Notes under the pieces: model-generated
What the model was told of the DNA's origin: nothing
What the model saw: only the letters and a program-made list of their open reading frames with translations
Databases searched by the model: none
Shown: in pieces, positions 1 to 5,339 of the stretch
Layout: each line of letters starts with the position of its first letter
How positions within the stretch are numbered: position 1 is the first letter of the stretch
Made by a program: the position numbers and the translations under genes
Source: Porticoccaceae bacterium
Lineage (GTDB): Bacteria; Pseudomonadota; Gammaproteobacteria; Pseudomonadales; Porticoccaceae
DNA length: 5,339 bases
Reading direction: 5' to 3'
Assembly (NCBI GenBank): GCA_002701765.1
Contig: NZXB01000086.1
Coordinates: forward strand, 3,502 to 8,840

Positions 1-108
1 GATGCTATCAGGACTTCGTGCGAGGGTGATACCGTATTAGTTATGGGGTCTTTCCATACAGTGGCAGACGCCCTTAGAGTTATTAAACCCGAGGGCGATT
101 GGGCATAG
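1..108 (+). CDS. folC: Bifunctional folylpolyglutamate synthase / dihydrofolate synthase, C-terminal end (5' truncated by window)
   Basis: Reading frame 1 is open from the first base to a TAG at 106-108 and gives 35 residues. They include the segment GSFHTVADAL, which I recognise as the conserved end of the FolC C-terminal domain (a Mur-ligase-like Rossmann domain). FolC adds glutamate to dihydropteroate and then to folates, using ATP in the cytoplasm; this yields the polyglutamated folates used in purine and thymidylate synthesis. The ATP- and folate-binding parts lie upstream of the window and cannot be checked. The identification rests on this short tail plus the next genes (SPOR protein, cvpA, purF), which follow folC in many gammaproteobacteria. 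The stop lies 4 bases before the next start, so the two genes are probably co-transcribed. Confidence 0.88.
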   Translation, partial: DAIRTSCEGDTVLVMGSFHTVADALRVIKPEGDWA

Positions 109-112
109 GCGC

Positions 113-619
113 ATGAGATTATTTAATATAGCAATTTGCTGCGCGATGGTGCCAGCCATTGTTTGGTTGTCTATGACCTTTTTGTCAGAGTCTTACGAAA
201 TAAATAAAACGACCCAAATACCGCCAGCACCATTTATTAAAACAGTGAATTTTGAAGGAATGGATATTAAAAATGGCCCTCAAAGCTCTTTTCCAGTAAG
301 GGAACTTTTTAATCCCGAGACGCTTCAAGTGATTGACTCTAGTGATATCCCGAATATTGGATTGGATGATGATGATCTTCCATTGCTGTGGCTTTTAGAA
401 GTCGAAAACTTTGCCGAATCAGATAAGGCAAAAGTCATGATGCAAGAATTAAGAGAACGAGGACATAGTGCTTTTATTCATATAGCAGATGACACTAACA
501 CCGCCAGCTATTATGTTTACGTTGGGCCAAAAATAGATCGGAGAAGAATGGTATATGAAAAAATAGCAATAGATAAAGCGTTTAGTACTGATGCCGTGAT
601 AATGCAGTTTGTCCGATAG
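113..619 (+). CDS. SPOR-domain inner-membrane protein, DedD-like
   Basis: This encodes a 168-residue protein. Residues about 4-24 are hydrophobic and form one N-terminal membrane anchor. Residues about 25-88 are a polar, proline- and aspartate-containing linker with a run of four aspartates at 85-88. Residues about 90-168 fit a SPOR domain: W93 at the start of the first strand, an A-rich helix with the pattern ELRERGHSAF at 112-121, and the typical YVYVGP at 134-139 before the second helix. SPOR domains bind glycan strands stripped of stem peptides at division septa, so the domain should lie in the periplasm. E. coli DedD sits in the same place between folC and cvpA but is longer (about 220 residues), mainly in its linker. 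The ATG at 113 is preferred because the next in-frame ATG (146) would cut the membrane segment; the Shine-Dalgarno is weak. SPOR family membership is well supported. Orthology to DedD rests on position and architecture, so I leave the symbol blank. Confidence 0.85.
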   Translation: MRLFNIAICCAMVPAIVWLSMTFLSESYEINKTTQIPPAPFIKTVNFEGMDIKNGPQSSFPVRELFNPETLQVIDSSDIPNIGLDDDDLPLLWLLEVENFAESDKAKVMMQELRERGHSAFIHIADDTNTASYYVYVGPKIDRRRMVYEKIAIDKAFSTDAVIMQFVR

Positions 620-640
620 CTTACTCAACTGGTATATAAA

Positions 641-1144
641 TTGATCTTTACAAATGTAGACTATGTAATTATTTCTATTGTCACATTTTCCTCAATTTTG
701 AGCGTGTTTAGAGGATTTGTTAAGGAGGCTCTGTCTTTATTTTTATGGTTAATGGCTATAGCGCTCACGGCGAGCTTTAATGGAGTAGTTTCGGAATACT
801 TAGCAGATAACATTGCTATCGAGCCGATTCGATATGCTGTAGCCACTTTCGGACTGTTTTTTGCAATAATGTTCATTGGTTCGATCATAAATAATATGAT
901 AAGCAAACTTGTTCAATCTATTGGTTTGGGGTTTTTTGATCGTTTAATTGGATTTATTTTTGGTATAGCAAGAGGGGCTTTAATCGTAGTAGCACTAGTG
1001 ATTACGGCACCGTATTTAATAGATGTGGAAAATGAACAATGGTGGTTGACATCGTCCTTAATTCCTTACTTCGAGCAATTTAAAATTGTTGGAGCTGATG
1101 TGTTGACTTGGATGGCAGCATTATTAATGAGTTGGATAATTTAA
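641..1144 (+). CDS. cvpA: CvpA family inner-membrane protein (colicin V production protein homologue)
   Basis: This encodes a 167-residue integral membrane protein with about four hydrophobic helices, near residues 5-21, 28-46, 64-88 and 102-125. The N-terminal VDY at 6-8 and RGFVKEALSL at 24-33 are hallmark CvpA positions, as is the FDRLIGFIFGIARG segment at 99-112. E. coli CvpA is of similar length (about 162). It was named for a role in colicin V export and has been linked to envelope stress and bile resistance; its molecular activity is unsettled. The start is most likely TTG at 641: an in-frame stop at 617-619 limits the upstream choice, a CTG at 629 is the only other near-start codon, and the first in-frame ATG (residue 38) would delete the conserved first helix. 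No clear Shine-Dalgarno precedes it, and the preceding gene ends 21 bases upstream, suggesting coupled translation. The gene is notably AT-rich. Confidence 0.92.
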   Translation: MIFTNVDYVIISIVTFSSILSVFRGFVKEALSLFLWLMAIALTASFNGVVSEYLADNIAIEPIRYAVATFGLFFAIMFIGSIINNMISKLVQSIGLGFFDRLIGFIFGIARGALIVVALVITAPYLIDVENEQWWLTSSLIPYFEQFKIVGADVLTWMAALLMSWII

Positions 1145-1147
1145 ATG
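1142..1147 (+). promoter_or_regulatory. Abutting stop/start junction cvpA-purF (TAA then ATG)
   Basis: The cvpA stop TAA (1142-1144) is followed with no spacer by the purF ATG (1145-1147). Only a weak GGA at 1134-1136 could serve as a Shine-Dalgarno, and it lies inside cvpA. PurF must begin at this ATG because the nucleophilic cysteine has to be residue 2. Translation of purF is therefore probably coupled to termination on cvpA; this is inferred from spacing only. Confidence 0.6.
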
Positions 1148-2674
1148 TGTGGCGTTTTCGGTATCTCAGGTGTTTCTGATATTAATCTGCAACTTTATGA
1201 TGCTTTAACAATGTTGCAGCATCGCGGACAAGATGCCGCTGGCATGATCACTGAACATGAAGGTCAGTTTTACCAGTGCAAATCTGAAGGCTTGGTTAGA
1301 GACGTCTTTGACCGCAGACAAATGATGAGGTTAGTCGGAAGGCTTGGAATCGGTCATGTGCGCTATCCGACTGCCGGCAGCAATGGCCCAGCTCTGGCGC
1401 AGCCTTTATACGTTAACTCTCCTTATGGCATATGTATGGCTCACAATGGGAACTTAACGAACACCGACAAGCTAAGAAATGATATTACACAAGTAGATCT
1501 CCGGCATCTGAATACTGATTCTGATACAGAAGTATTGCTCAATGTATTTGCCAATGAGTTGCAAATTCAAGGTAGATTAGAGCCTGAAAGCTCTGACATT
1601 TTTGCGGCTGTAGAGAATGTGCATCGACGCTGCAGGGGTGCCTATGCCGTGGTTGGTTTAGTCGCGAATAAAGGTTTATTTGCATTTCGCGATCAATTTG
1701 GCATTCGGCCGCTGTGTTTCGGCAAGCGAGTCGGTCAGTATGGCGTTGAGTATGCGATATCTTCGGAAAGTGCTGCATTTGATCATCTTGGATTCAACTT
1801 GATACGTGACATGCAACCTGGAGAAGCTCTTTTCGTCGATAAAAAGGGGGATTTGCATCTTAAGCAGTGTGCTCAGCATCGGCGTTTAGTTCCATGTATT
1901 TTTGAACATGTCTATTTCGCTCGACCCGATTCGATGATGGATAATATCTCTGTGTATAAGTGCCGACTCCGCATGGGCCAAAGGCTCGCCGATAAAATAC
2001 TACGGAGCGTTCCAAATCACGAAATAGACGTGATAATTCCTATTCCGGATACGAGTAGGGTATCAGCACAAGCTCTGGCCGAGCGTTTGGGGGTAAAATT
2101 GCGTGAGGGCTTTATGAAAAATCGCTACATCGGTCGGACATTTATCATGCCTGGTCAAAAACAGCGAAAGAAATCGGTTCGACAGAAGCTCAATGCGATT
2201 ACTCTTGAGTTCAAAGGTAAAAATGTGTTGCTCATCGATGATTCTATTGTTCGAGGTACCACATCGCAAGAAATTATCCAGATGGCCAGAGATGCAGGCG
2301 CAAAAAAAGTCTTCGTTGCTTCAGCAGCGCCTGCTGTAAGATATCCAAATGTTTATGGCATAGACATGCCTGTTGCTTCTGAACTCATAGCGCACGGGAA
2401 GAGTGATGAGGCTGTTGGACAGGCTATCGGGTCTGATTGGCTCATATATCAGGATTTAGAAGACTTGGTTGCCTCGGCCTCTGAGGGAAATCAAGAAATC
2501 GAGGATTTCGAGTGTTCCGTATTTGATGGTAATTACGTTACCGATGATATTGACGCGGATTATCTGAGCAATCTGGAGTTGGTCCGTAATGATGCAGCAA
2601 AGAGTACTGATCAATTGGCGATGGACTTTGATCAGCAAACAATTGGGATACACAACAACGGTGGCGAAAGTTAA
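1145..2674 (+). CDS. purF: Amidophosphoribosyltransferase (glutamine PRPP amidotransferase)
   Basis: This is a full-length 509-residue enzyme (E. coli PurF is 505) catalysing the first committed step of purine synthesis: PRPP + glutamine + water to 5-phosphoribosylamine, glutamate and pyrophosphate, in the cytoplasm. The N-terminal class II (Ntn) glutaminase domain spans about residues 2-240. C2 becomes the N-terminal nucleophile after methionine removal. The glutamine-site elements HVRYPTAGS (71-79, with R74), HNGNLTN (100-106) and D127 are present. The C-terminal phosphoribosyltransferase domain spans about 260-470, with IIPIPDTS, then the flexible-loop region KNRYIGRTFIMPGQ, and the PRPP-binding NVLLIDDSIVRGTTS (360-374) containing the two key aspartates 365-366. 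The start is fixed by C2. The MCGVFGI opening has no processed propeptide, as in the E. coli type and unlike the B. subtilis type. The iron-sulfur ligand cysteines of the Bacillus type are not evident. I see no PurR-like operator just upstream, so any control would act from a promoter outside the window. Confidence 0.98.
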   Translation: MCGVFGISGVSDINLQLYDALTMLQHRGQDAAGMITEHEGQFYQCKSEGLVRDVFDRRQMMRLVGRLGIGHVRYPTAGSNGPALAQPLYVNSPYGICMAHNGNLTNTDKLRNDITQVDLRHLNTDSDTEVLLNVFANELQIQGRLEPESSDIFAAVENVHRRCRGAYAVVGLVANKGLFAFRDQFGIRPLCFGKRVGQYGVEYAISSESAAFDHLGFNLIRDMQPGEALFVDKKGDLHLKQCAQHRRLVPCIFEHVYFARPDSMMDNISVYKCRLRMGQRLADKILRSVPNHEIDVIIPIPDTSRVSAQALAERLGVKLREGFMKNRYIGRTFIMPGQKQRKKSVRQKLNAITLEFKGKNVLLIDDSIVRGTTSQEIIQMARDAGAKKVFVASAAPAVRYPNVYGIDMPVASELIAHGKSDEAVGQAIGSDWLIYQDLEDLVASASEGNQEIEDFECSVFDGNYVTDDIDADYLSNLELVRNDAAKSTDQLAMDFDQQTIGIHNNGGES

Positions 2675-2704
2675 ACCGCATTCTATAGAAAATGAATAGT
2701 TCAA

Positions 2705-2710
2705 GAGGAG
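2705..2710 (+). promoter_or_regulatory. Shine-Dalgarno sequence of msrA (GAGGAG)
   Basis: GAGGAG lies 7 bases before the ATG at 2718, close to the optimum. It is the strongest ribosome binding site in the window and supports this start over the in-frame ATG at 2736 (residue 7). It suggests msrA is translated independently of purF, whose stop is 43 bases upstream. Confidence 0.75.
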
Positions 2711-2717
2711 CGCAAAG

Positions 2718-3344
2718 ATGTTTTTTTCGAAGCAAATGGTAACGCGTGAAAGCTGCCTCGAAGGTCGTTCCGAACCATTAGAGATTGATGACTTTCATTA
2801 CATAAATAAAACACCTATGCGACCACCGTTCCAGATAGATAGCGAGCTTATTATATTTGCTATGGGATGTTTCTGGGGTGCCGAACGTCGTTTTTGGCAG
2901 CAGAATGGTGTTTCTGTTACTGCGGCCGTTTATGTTGGGGGTTATACGCCTAATCCTACTTATGAAGAGACATGTTCAGGTTTGACTGGTCATACTGAGG
3001 GTGTATTGGTGGTCTTCGATCCGAAGACAATCAGTCTTGCTAGTCTGCTGAAGGTATTCTGGGAATCACACGACCCAACCCAAGGCATGCGGCAGGGGAA
3101 TGATATCGGGACTCAATATCGGTCGGGAATTTATTGCAATAATAACGACCAACTGCAGATCGCCTTAGCATCAAGGTCGGCTGTTCAGCCTAGACTTACG
3201 GCTATTGGTTATGGCAGCATTACGACCGAGGTCGAACTGGCCTCCGGCTACTACTATGCGGAGCGGTATCATCAGCAGTATTTGGCGAAGAATCCCAACG
3301 GATACTGTGGCCTCCGTGGAACAGGTATCCAGTGCGAGGGCTGA
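2718..3344 (+). CDS. msrA: Peptide-methionine (S)-S-oxide reductase MsrA
   Basis: This 208-residue enzyme reduces the S epimer of methionine sulfoxide, free or in proteins, using thioredoxin; it repairs oxidised proteins. The GCFWG motif at 50-54 holds the catalytic C51. The other active-site positions known from the family are present: E94 (in GHTEG), D129 (in GNDIGTQY) and Y134. Two C-terminal recycling cysteines, C197 (in GYCG) and C206, form the disulfide relay read out by thioredoxin, making this a three-cysteine MsrA. Length and N-terminal extension match E. coli MsrA (about 212 residues) rather than the shorter core-only forms, supporting the ATG at 2718. There is no signal peptide or lipobox, so it is cytosolic, and no fused MsrB domain. 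It has its own Shine-Dalgarno and may be transcribed with purF by read-through, since the 43-base gap shows no terminator. Its base composition is closer to balanced than that of the SPOR and cvpA genes. Confidence 0.97.
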   Translation: MFFSKQMVTRESCLEGRSEPLEIDDFHYINKTPMRPPFQIDSELIIFAMGCFWGAERRFWQQNGVSVTAAVYVGGYTPNPTYEETCSGLTGHTEGVLVVFDPKTISLASLLKVFWESHDPTQGMRQGNDIGTQYRSGIYCNNNDQLQIALASRSAVQPRLTAIGYGSITTEVELASGYYYAERYHQQYLAKNPNGYCGLRGTGIQCEG

Positions 3345-3462
3345 CTGCTCGGTGGAGAAGCATGCTCTCTCGGTGCTCGAAGATTTTACAGCCAATATTA
3401 ATTTTTTGATGACAAGACCGCTTCGGCTGGATCTCTTTCATGGTGCAGACGGCTTCTAATTT
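3345..3462 (+). other. msrA-uup intergenic gap without a convincing signal
   Basis: These 118 bases contain an AT-rich stretch around 3382-3410 that could hold a promoter, but no -35/-10 pair with acceptable spacing is seen. There is no GC-rich hairpin followed by a T-run that would act as a terminator, and no purine-rich ribosome binding site immediately before the uup ATG. Whether uup has its own promoter or relies on read-through from msrA cannot be decided from the sequence. Confidence 0.5.
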
Positions 3463-5339
3463 ATGCCATTGGTGACACTACACGATATCTCCCTCAGCTA
3501 TGGTAAACCTCCGCTTCTTGATCATATTGGTTTAGCCATTGAATCGGGCGAGCGTGTTTGCTTGATTGGAAGTAATGGTGCTGGCAAGACCACATTGCTA
3601 AAGGTTGTGGCGGGGCAGGTGATGGTCGATGACGGTTTTCTGAGACTCTCTGCAGGAGTCAGAATAACGCATCTAGAGCAAGAGGTGCCTCAAGACACCG
3701 CTGGCACGGTCTTCGATGTAATTGCCGATGGTCTCGGTGCCGAGGGGAAATTAGCGCAACGTTACCATCAATTGACCACAAAGCTTTCTGAGAGATCGGA
3801 TAGTCAGGCCATACAAGAGCTAGAGATAGTCCAAGAGGAACTTGATCGTTTTGATGGTTGGGATATGACTCAGCGGGTTGAATCGATTATCACGAATATG
3901 AATCTTTTAGCTGATGCCGAATTTGTAAACCTTTCCGGTGGGTTTAAGCGGCGTGTAATGCTGGCTCGTGCGCTGGTCTGCAGTCCGGACTTACTGTTAT
4001 TGGATGAACCTACGAACCATCTGGATATCGAAGCGATTGAGTGGATTGAAAAATTCCTGCTTAAATGGAAGGGTGCGTTGCTCTTTGTCAGCCACGACCG
4101 ACGTTTTATAGGCAATCTCGCAACTCGATTTATTGAGCTTGATCGGGGCAAACTAACTGAATTTAAAGGCAGTTACCACGCCTATAGCCTCCGAAAAAAA
4201 GAGATGCTCGAAGTTGAAGCCAAACATAACGCGCTTTTCGACAAACAGCTCTCTGAAGAAGAAGTGTGGATTCGGCAGGGTATAAAAGCGCGACGCACTC
4301 GTAACGAAGGTCGTATCAGGGCATTAGAAGCCATGCGAAAAGATTATGCGGAGCGGCGAAGAAAAGAAGGCCTGGCAAGGATCACTATTCAGCAGGCTGA
4401 GAGATCCGGAAAAATTATCGCCGAAGCAGATAGTATCAGCTTTGCCTTCGATGGTGGCCAAAATATAGTACAGAATTTTTCCACAGTCATACAGCGGGGT
4501 GATAAAGTTGGCCTGATAGGAGCAAATGGTGCAGGAAAAACCACGCTGCTGAAGTTATTGCTTGGTGAACTTTTACCAGATAAGGGTGTCGTGAAAACAG
4601 GCACGAATCTCTCTATTGCCTATTTTGACCAATATCGTTCTACTTTGGATGAGAGTAAATCTGTTCAGGATAGTGTCTCCGACGGGGCAGATATGCTCGA
4701 AATAAGAGGGAAGTCACGTCATGTTTTGAGTTACCTTAAAGATTTTCTTTTTAGCCCAAATCGTTGTCGCCAGCCTGTGAGTGCACTGTCGGGTGGCGAG
4801 CGGAACCGTCTGTTGCTAGCCAAACTTTTTACCATTGCTTCTAATGTCTTGGTGCTTGATGAACCAACCAACGATCTCGATATTGACACCCTAGACCTTC
4901 TCGAGGAACTGCTAATCGATTATCAGGGAACCATTCTTCTTGTCAGTCATGATCGTGCTTTTATAAACAACGTCGTGACTAGCACACTGGTGTTTGAAGG
5001 TGGAGGGGTCATCAACAGTTGCCCGGGTGGCTATGATGATTGGCTACGTCAACGGCCGGTGCAGAAATGTTCGGTGCCGCGCGCGGTTGAGAAGAACGTG
5101 TCTACGACACGTAACTCCAATAGAAGTAGTGTTAAAAAACTCTCTTTTAAGGATCAACGTGAATTGGAGCAACTGCCGACGCAGATCGAGGAACTAGAAG
5201 GGGCAATCACTGAAATCTCCGAACAGCTCAATCAGCCCTCGTTCTATGAGTCGGATCGCTCAGTCACGGCTCCGGTGGAACAGCGTCTAGCCGGATTACA
5301 ACAGCAACTAAACGCTTGTTATGCGCGCTGGGAATTTCT
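3463..5339 (+). CDS. uup: ABC-F family ribosome-associated ATPase Uup (3' end cut by window)
   Basis: The frame stays open from ATG 3463 to the window end: 625 codons plus two bases. E. coli Uup has about 635 residues and its tail reads RWEYLE; here the window stops at RWEF, so probably only about ten codons are missing. It has two ABC ATPase domains and no membrane segments. Domain 1: Walker A GSNGAGKTT (36-44), signature LSGG (157-160), Walker B with DEPTNHLD (181-188, catalytic E182), H-loop SHDR (210-213). Linker about 235-325: charged helices with EEVWIRQGIKARRTRNEGR (266-284), the segment that in ABC-F proteins reaches P-site tRNA. Domain 2: Walker A GANGAGKTT (353-361), LSGGE (442-446), DEPTNDLD (466-473, catalytic E467), SHDR (495-498). 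Residues about 555-625 form the charged C-terminal coiled coil typical of Uup, separating it from EttA and YbiT. Uup acts at the ribosome on stalled or difficult translation; E. coli mutants show raised precise transposon excision. The start is bounded by a TAA at 3457-3459. No Shine-Dalgarno is visible, and GTG 3472 is a less likely alternative. Confidence 0.95.
   Translation, partial: MPLVTLHDISLSYGKPPLLDHIGLAIESGERVCLIGSNGAGKTTLLKVVAGQVMVDDGFLRLSAGVRITHLEQEVPQDTAGTVFDVIADGLGAEGKLAQRYHQLTTKLSERSDSQAIQELEIVQEELDRFDGWDMTQRVESIITNMNLLADAEFVNLSGGFKRRVMLARALVCSPDLLLLDEPTNHLDIEAIEWIEKFLLKWKGALLFVSHDRRFIGNLATRFIELDRGKLTEFKGSYHAYSLRKKEMLEVEAKHNALFDKQLSEEEVWIRQGIKARRTRNEGRIRALEAMRKDYAERRRKEGLARITIQQAERSGKIIAEADSISFAFDGGQNIVQNFSTVIQRGDKVGLIGANGAGKTTLLKLLLGELLPDKGVVKTGTNLSIAYFDQYRSTLDESKSVQDSVSDGADMLEIRGKSRHVLSYLKDFLFSPNRCRQPVSALSGGERNRLLLAKLFTIASNVLVLDEPTNDLDIDTLDLLEELLIDYQGTILLVSHDRAFINNVVTSTLVFEGGGVINSCPGGYDDWLRQRPVQKCSVPRAVEKNVSTTRNSNRSSVKKLSFKDQRELEQLPTQIEELEGAITEISEQLNQPSFYESDRSVTAPVEQRLAGLQQQLNACYARWEF

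Noticed and set aside
2681..2690. Perfect 10-base palindrome TTCTATAGAA in the purF-msrA gap, containing a TATAGA resembling a -10 box
   Set aside because: It is too short and AT-rich for a terminator and has no following T-run. No TTGACA-like -35 lies about 17 bases upstream, so neither a promoter nor an operator can be supported.
1539..2735. Several minus-strand open frames opposite purF and the purF-msrA gap
   Set aside because: The plus strand encodes a complete PurF with intact motifs. The reverse frames overlap one another and show no family features.
3348..3375. Direct repeat of CTCGGTG at 3348-3354 and 3369-3375 in the msrA-uup gap
   Set aside because: Only 7 identical bases, with flanks that diverge apart from a partial match. 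This is expected by chance, and there is no matching pair elsewhere to suggest an operator or an insertion scar.
3415..3431. Possible small hairpin around ACCGCTTCGGCT after msrA
   Set aside because: The stem is only about three base pairs and no U-tract follows, so it does not qualify as an intrinsic terminator.
3205..3459. Plus-strand open frame of 84 codons overlapping the end of msrA and filling much of the gap before uup
   Set aside because: It starts at TTG inside msrA in another frame, has no ribosome site, and gives an Arg/Ser-rich shadow-like product with no recognisable motif. The part beyond msrA is only about 38 codons.
3870..4604. Minus-strand open frames opposite uup (3870-4151 and 4389-4604)
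   Set aside because: Both lie wholly inside the uup coding region, whose protein matches ABC-F motifs along its whole length. The reverse products are low-complexity Ser/Arg/Pro-rich, as expected of shadows.
4994..5197. Plus-strand 67-codon open frame within the 3' part of uup
   Set aside because: It is out of frame inside a clearly coding region, and its product is rich in Arg and Val with no motif.
1..5339. Search for a novel system, mobile element, CRISPR array or RNA gene
   Set aside because: All sequence is covered by six recognisable core genes and gaps of at most 118 bases. No inverted-repeat ends, transposase motifs, spaced repeats or tRNA-like cloverleafs were seen.

Overview
This window looks like an ordinary, fully plus-strand stretch of a proteobacterial chromosome, most likely gammaproteobacterial. 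The gene order end-of-folC, SPOR/DedD-type protein, cvpA, purF is a familiar gammaproteobacterial arrangement. The MsrA and Uup proteins also resemble enterobacterial homologues in length and motif layout, as far as I can recall them. I cannot name the genus. The first half (SPOR gene, cvpA) is visibly AT-rich, while msrA and the ABC-F gene are closer to balanced.

Layout: positions 1-108 are the last 35 codons of folC (folate polyglutamylation). After a 4-base gap comes a small single-pass membrane protein with a C-terminal SPOR peptidoglycan-binding domain (113-619). Then comes cvpA, a four-helix inner-membrane protein that most likely starts at a TTG codon (641-1144). purF, the first committed enzyme of purine synthesis, begins on the base after the cvpA stop (1145-2674). 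The spacing (4, 21 and 0 bases) implies one co-transcribed, translationally coupled unit linking folate metabolism, envelope proteins and purine synthesis.

A 43-base gap with a clear ribosome binding site leads to msrA (2718-3344), a cytosolic methionine sulfoxide reductase with all expected catalytic and recycling residues. A 118-base gap without convincing signals then leads to uup (3463 to the window end), an ABC-F ATPase of the translating ribosome. It runs off the window apparently only a few codons before its natural end.

Every base is explained by conserved core genes or short intergenic gaps. I see no tRNA, rRNA, CRISPR array, insertion sequence, phage remnant or convincing terminator, and no evidence of an undescribed system. 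The points worth a second look are modest: three neighbouring genes share one reading frame, cvpA has a non-ATG start, msrA-uup sits downstream of purF, and uup has no visible Shine-Dalgarno sequence.
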